A stretch of 5,848 nt of DNA, from the NCBI GenBank assembly GCA_012719195.1, contig JAAYAV010000379.1:1-5848 (forward strand). Reading direction: 5' to 3'. Numbering within the stretch: the stretch's first letter is position 1; each line of letters opens with the position of its first letter. Shown here in pieces: positions 5,695 through 5,848 of the stretch. This stretch comes from Anaerolineae bacterium. Its GTDB lineage: Bacteria > Chloroflexota > Anaerolineae > DRVO01. A program made the position numbers and the translations under genes. Below the pieces are notes generated by a model that saw nothing but the letters and a program-made list of their open reading frames with translations, had not been told where the DNA came from and did no database searches.

Positions 5695-5848
5695 TCGGCA
5701 TCTTGGAAGCGGAGCATCACCGAGTCGGCGACGGGGTGGTAGCCAATCTCCTGGTAGATGTGGTTCGAAGTGGGGTTGGCCAGGTCGGTGTAGAGGAAGC
5801 AGAATCGCCGGCCCCGATCGAGGAGCATCTGGCTGAGGGCGGCTACGC
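5691..5848 (-). CDS. GNAT-family N-acetyltransferase, C-terminal part (runs off the window)
   Basis: The last 51 codons and the stop are present; the start lies beyond 5848. The translated end reads VAALSQMLLDRGRRF, then CFLYTDLANPTSNHIYQEIG, then YHPVADSVMLRFQDAD. The segment 'LYTDLANPTSNHIYQEIGY' is the hallmark end of the GNAT fold: strand beta-5, then the N-x-x-S-N-x-I-Y helix and the G-Y-x-P-V turn, which help bind acetyl-CoA and the acceptor. The acceptor cannot be judged from this piece. The gene converges on the nucleotidyltransferase, and their stop codons overlap by three bases in CTAG, so there is no room for a terminator between them. Confidence 0.88.
   Translation of the reverse strand, partial: VAALSQMLLDRGRRFCFLYTDLANPTSNHIYQEIGYHPVADSVMLRFQDAD

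Overview
This is a GC-rich chromosomal window from a bacterium, most likely a member of the Chloroflexota. The taxonomic hint comes mainly from the first gene: a solute-binding lipoprotein with a twin-arginine motif, a lipobox, and a long Ala/Pro/Thr spacer after the lipid-accepting cysteine, a layout common in that phylum. The codons mostly end in G or C. This assignment is inference; the window has no rRNA or tRNA to confirm it.

Left part (1-2962, + strand): a family 5 (peptide/oligosaccharide type) ABC solute-binding lipoprotein (138-2111), a strong GC-rich hairpin that looks like a terminator (2128-2151), then a cytoplasmic alpha/beta hydrolase of the esterase/peptidase type with a complete Ser-Asp-His triad (2231-2923). 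No ABC permease or ATPase gene lies in the window, so the transporter partners are either upstream or elsewhere.

Middle part (2963-4254, - strand): in transcription order, a single-pass membrane-anchored protein with an extracytoplasmic cysteine cluster (4254-3694), a small two-CxxC zinc-ribbon-like protein (3591-3370) with a good sigma-70-type promoter just upstream, and a minimal zincin metalloprotease (3340 or 3331 down to 2963). The last two are 29 to 38 bases apart and may form one unit, although the zincin also has a -10-like element placed as if for a leaderless transcript.

Right part (4255-5848): a 177-base divergent intergenic region with candidate promoter elements and a near-palindrome, then a class I SAM-dependent methyltransferase (4432-5193). 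A nucleotidyltransferase-fold protein (5197-5694) starts on a GTG 3 bases after the methyltransferase stop, so the two are probably co-transcribed and translationally coupled. A GNAT acetyltransferase enters from the right edge on the - strand (5848-5691). Its stop codon and that of the nucleotidyltransferase share one CTAG palindrome.

Overall this looks like ordinary chromosomal gene content. I see no CRISPR array, transposase, phage gene, recognisable defence cassette or toxin-antitoxin pair. The most notable points are the alternative zincin starts with a possible leaderless promoter, the zinc-ribbon/zincin pair, the coupled methyltransferase/nucleotidyltransferase pair, and the Cys-cluster membrane protein.
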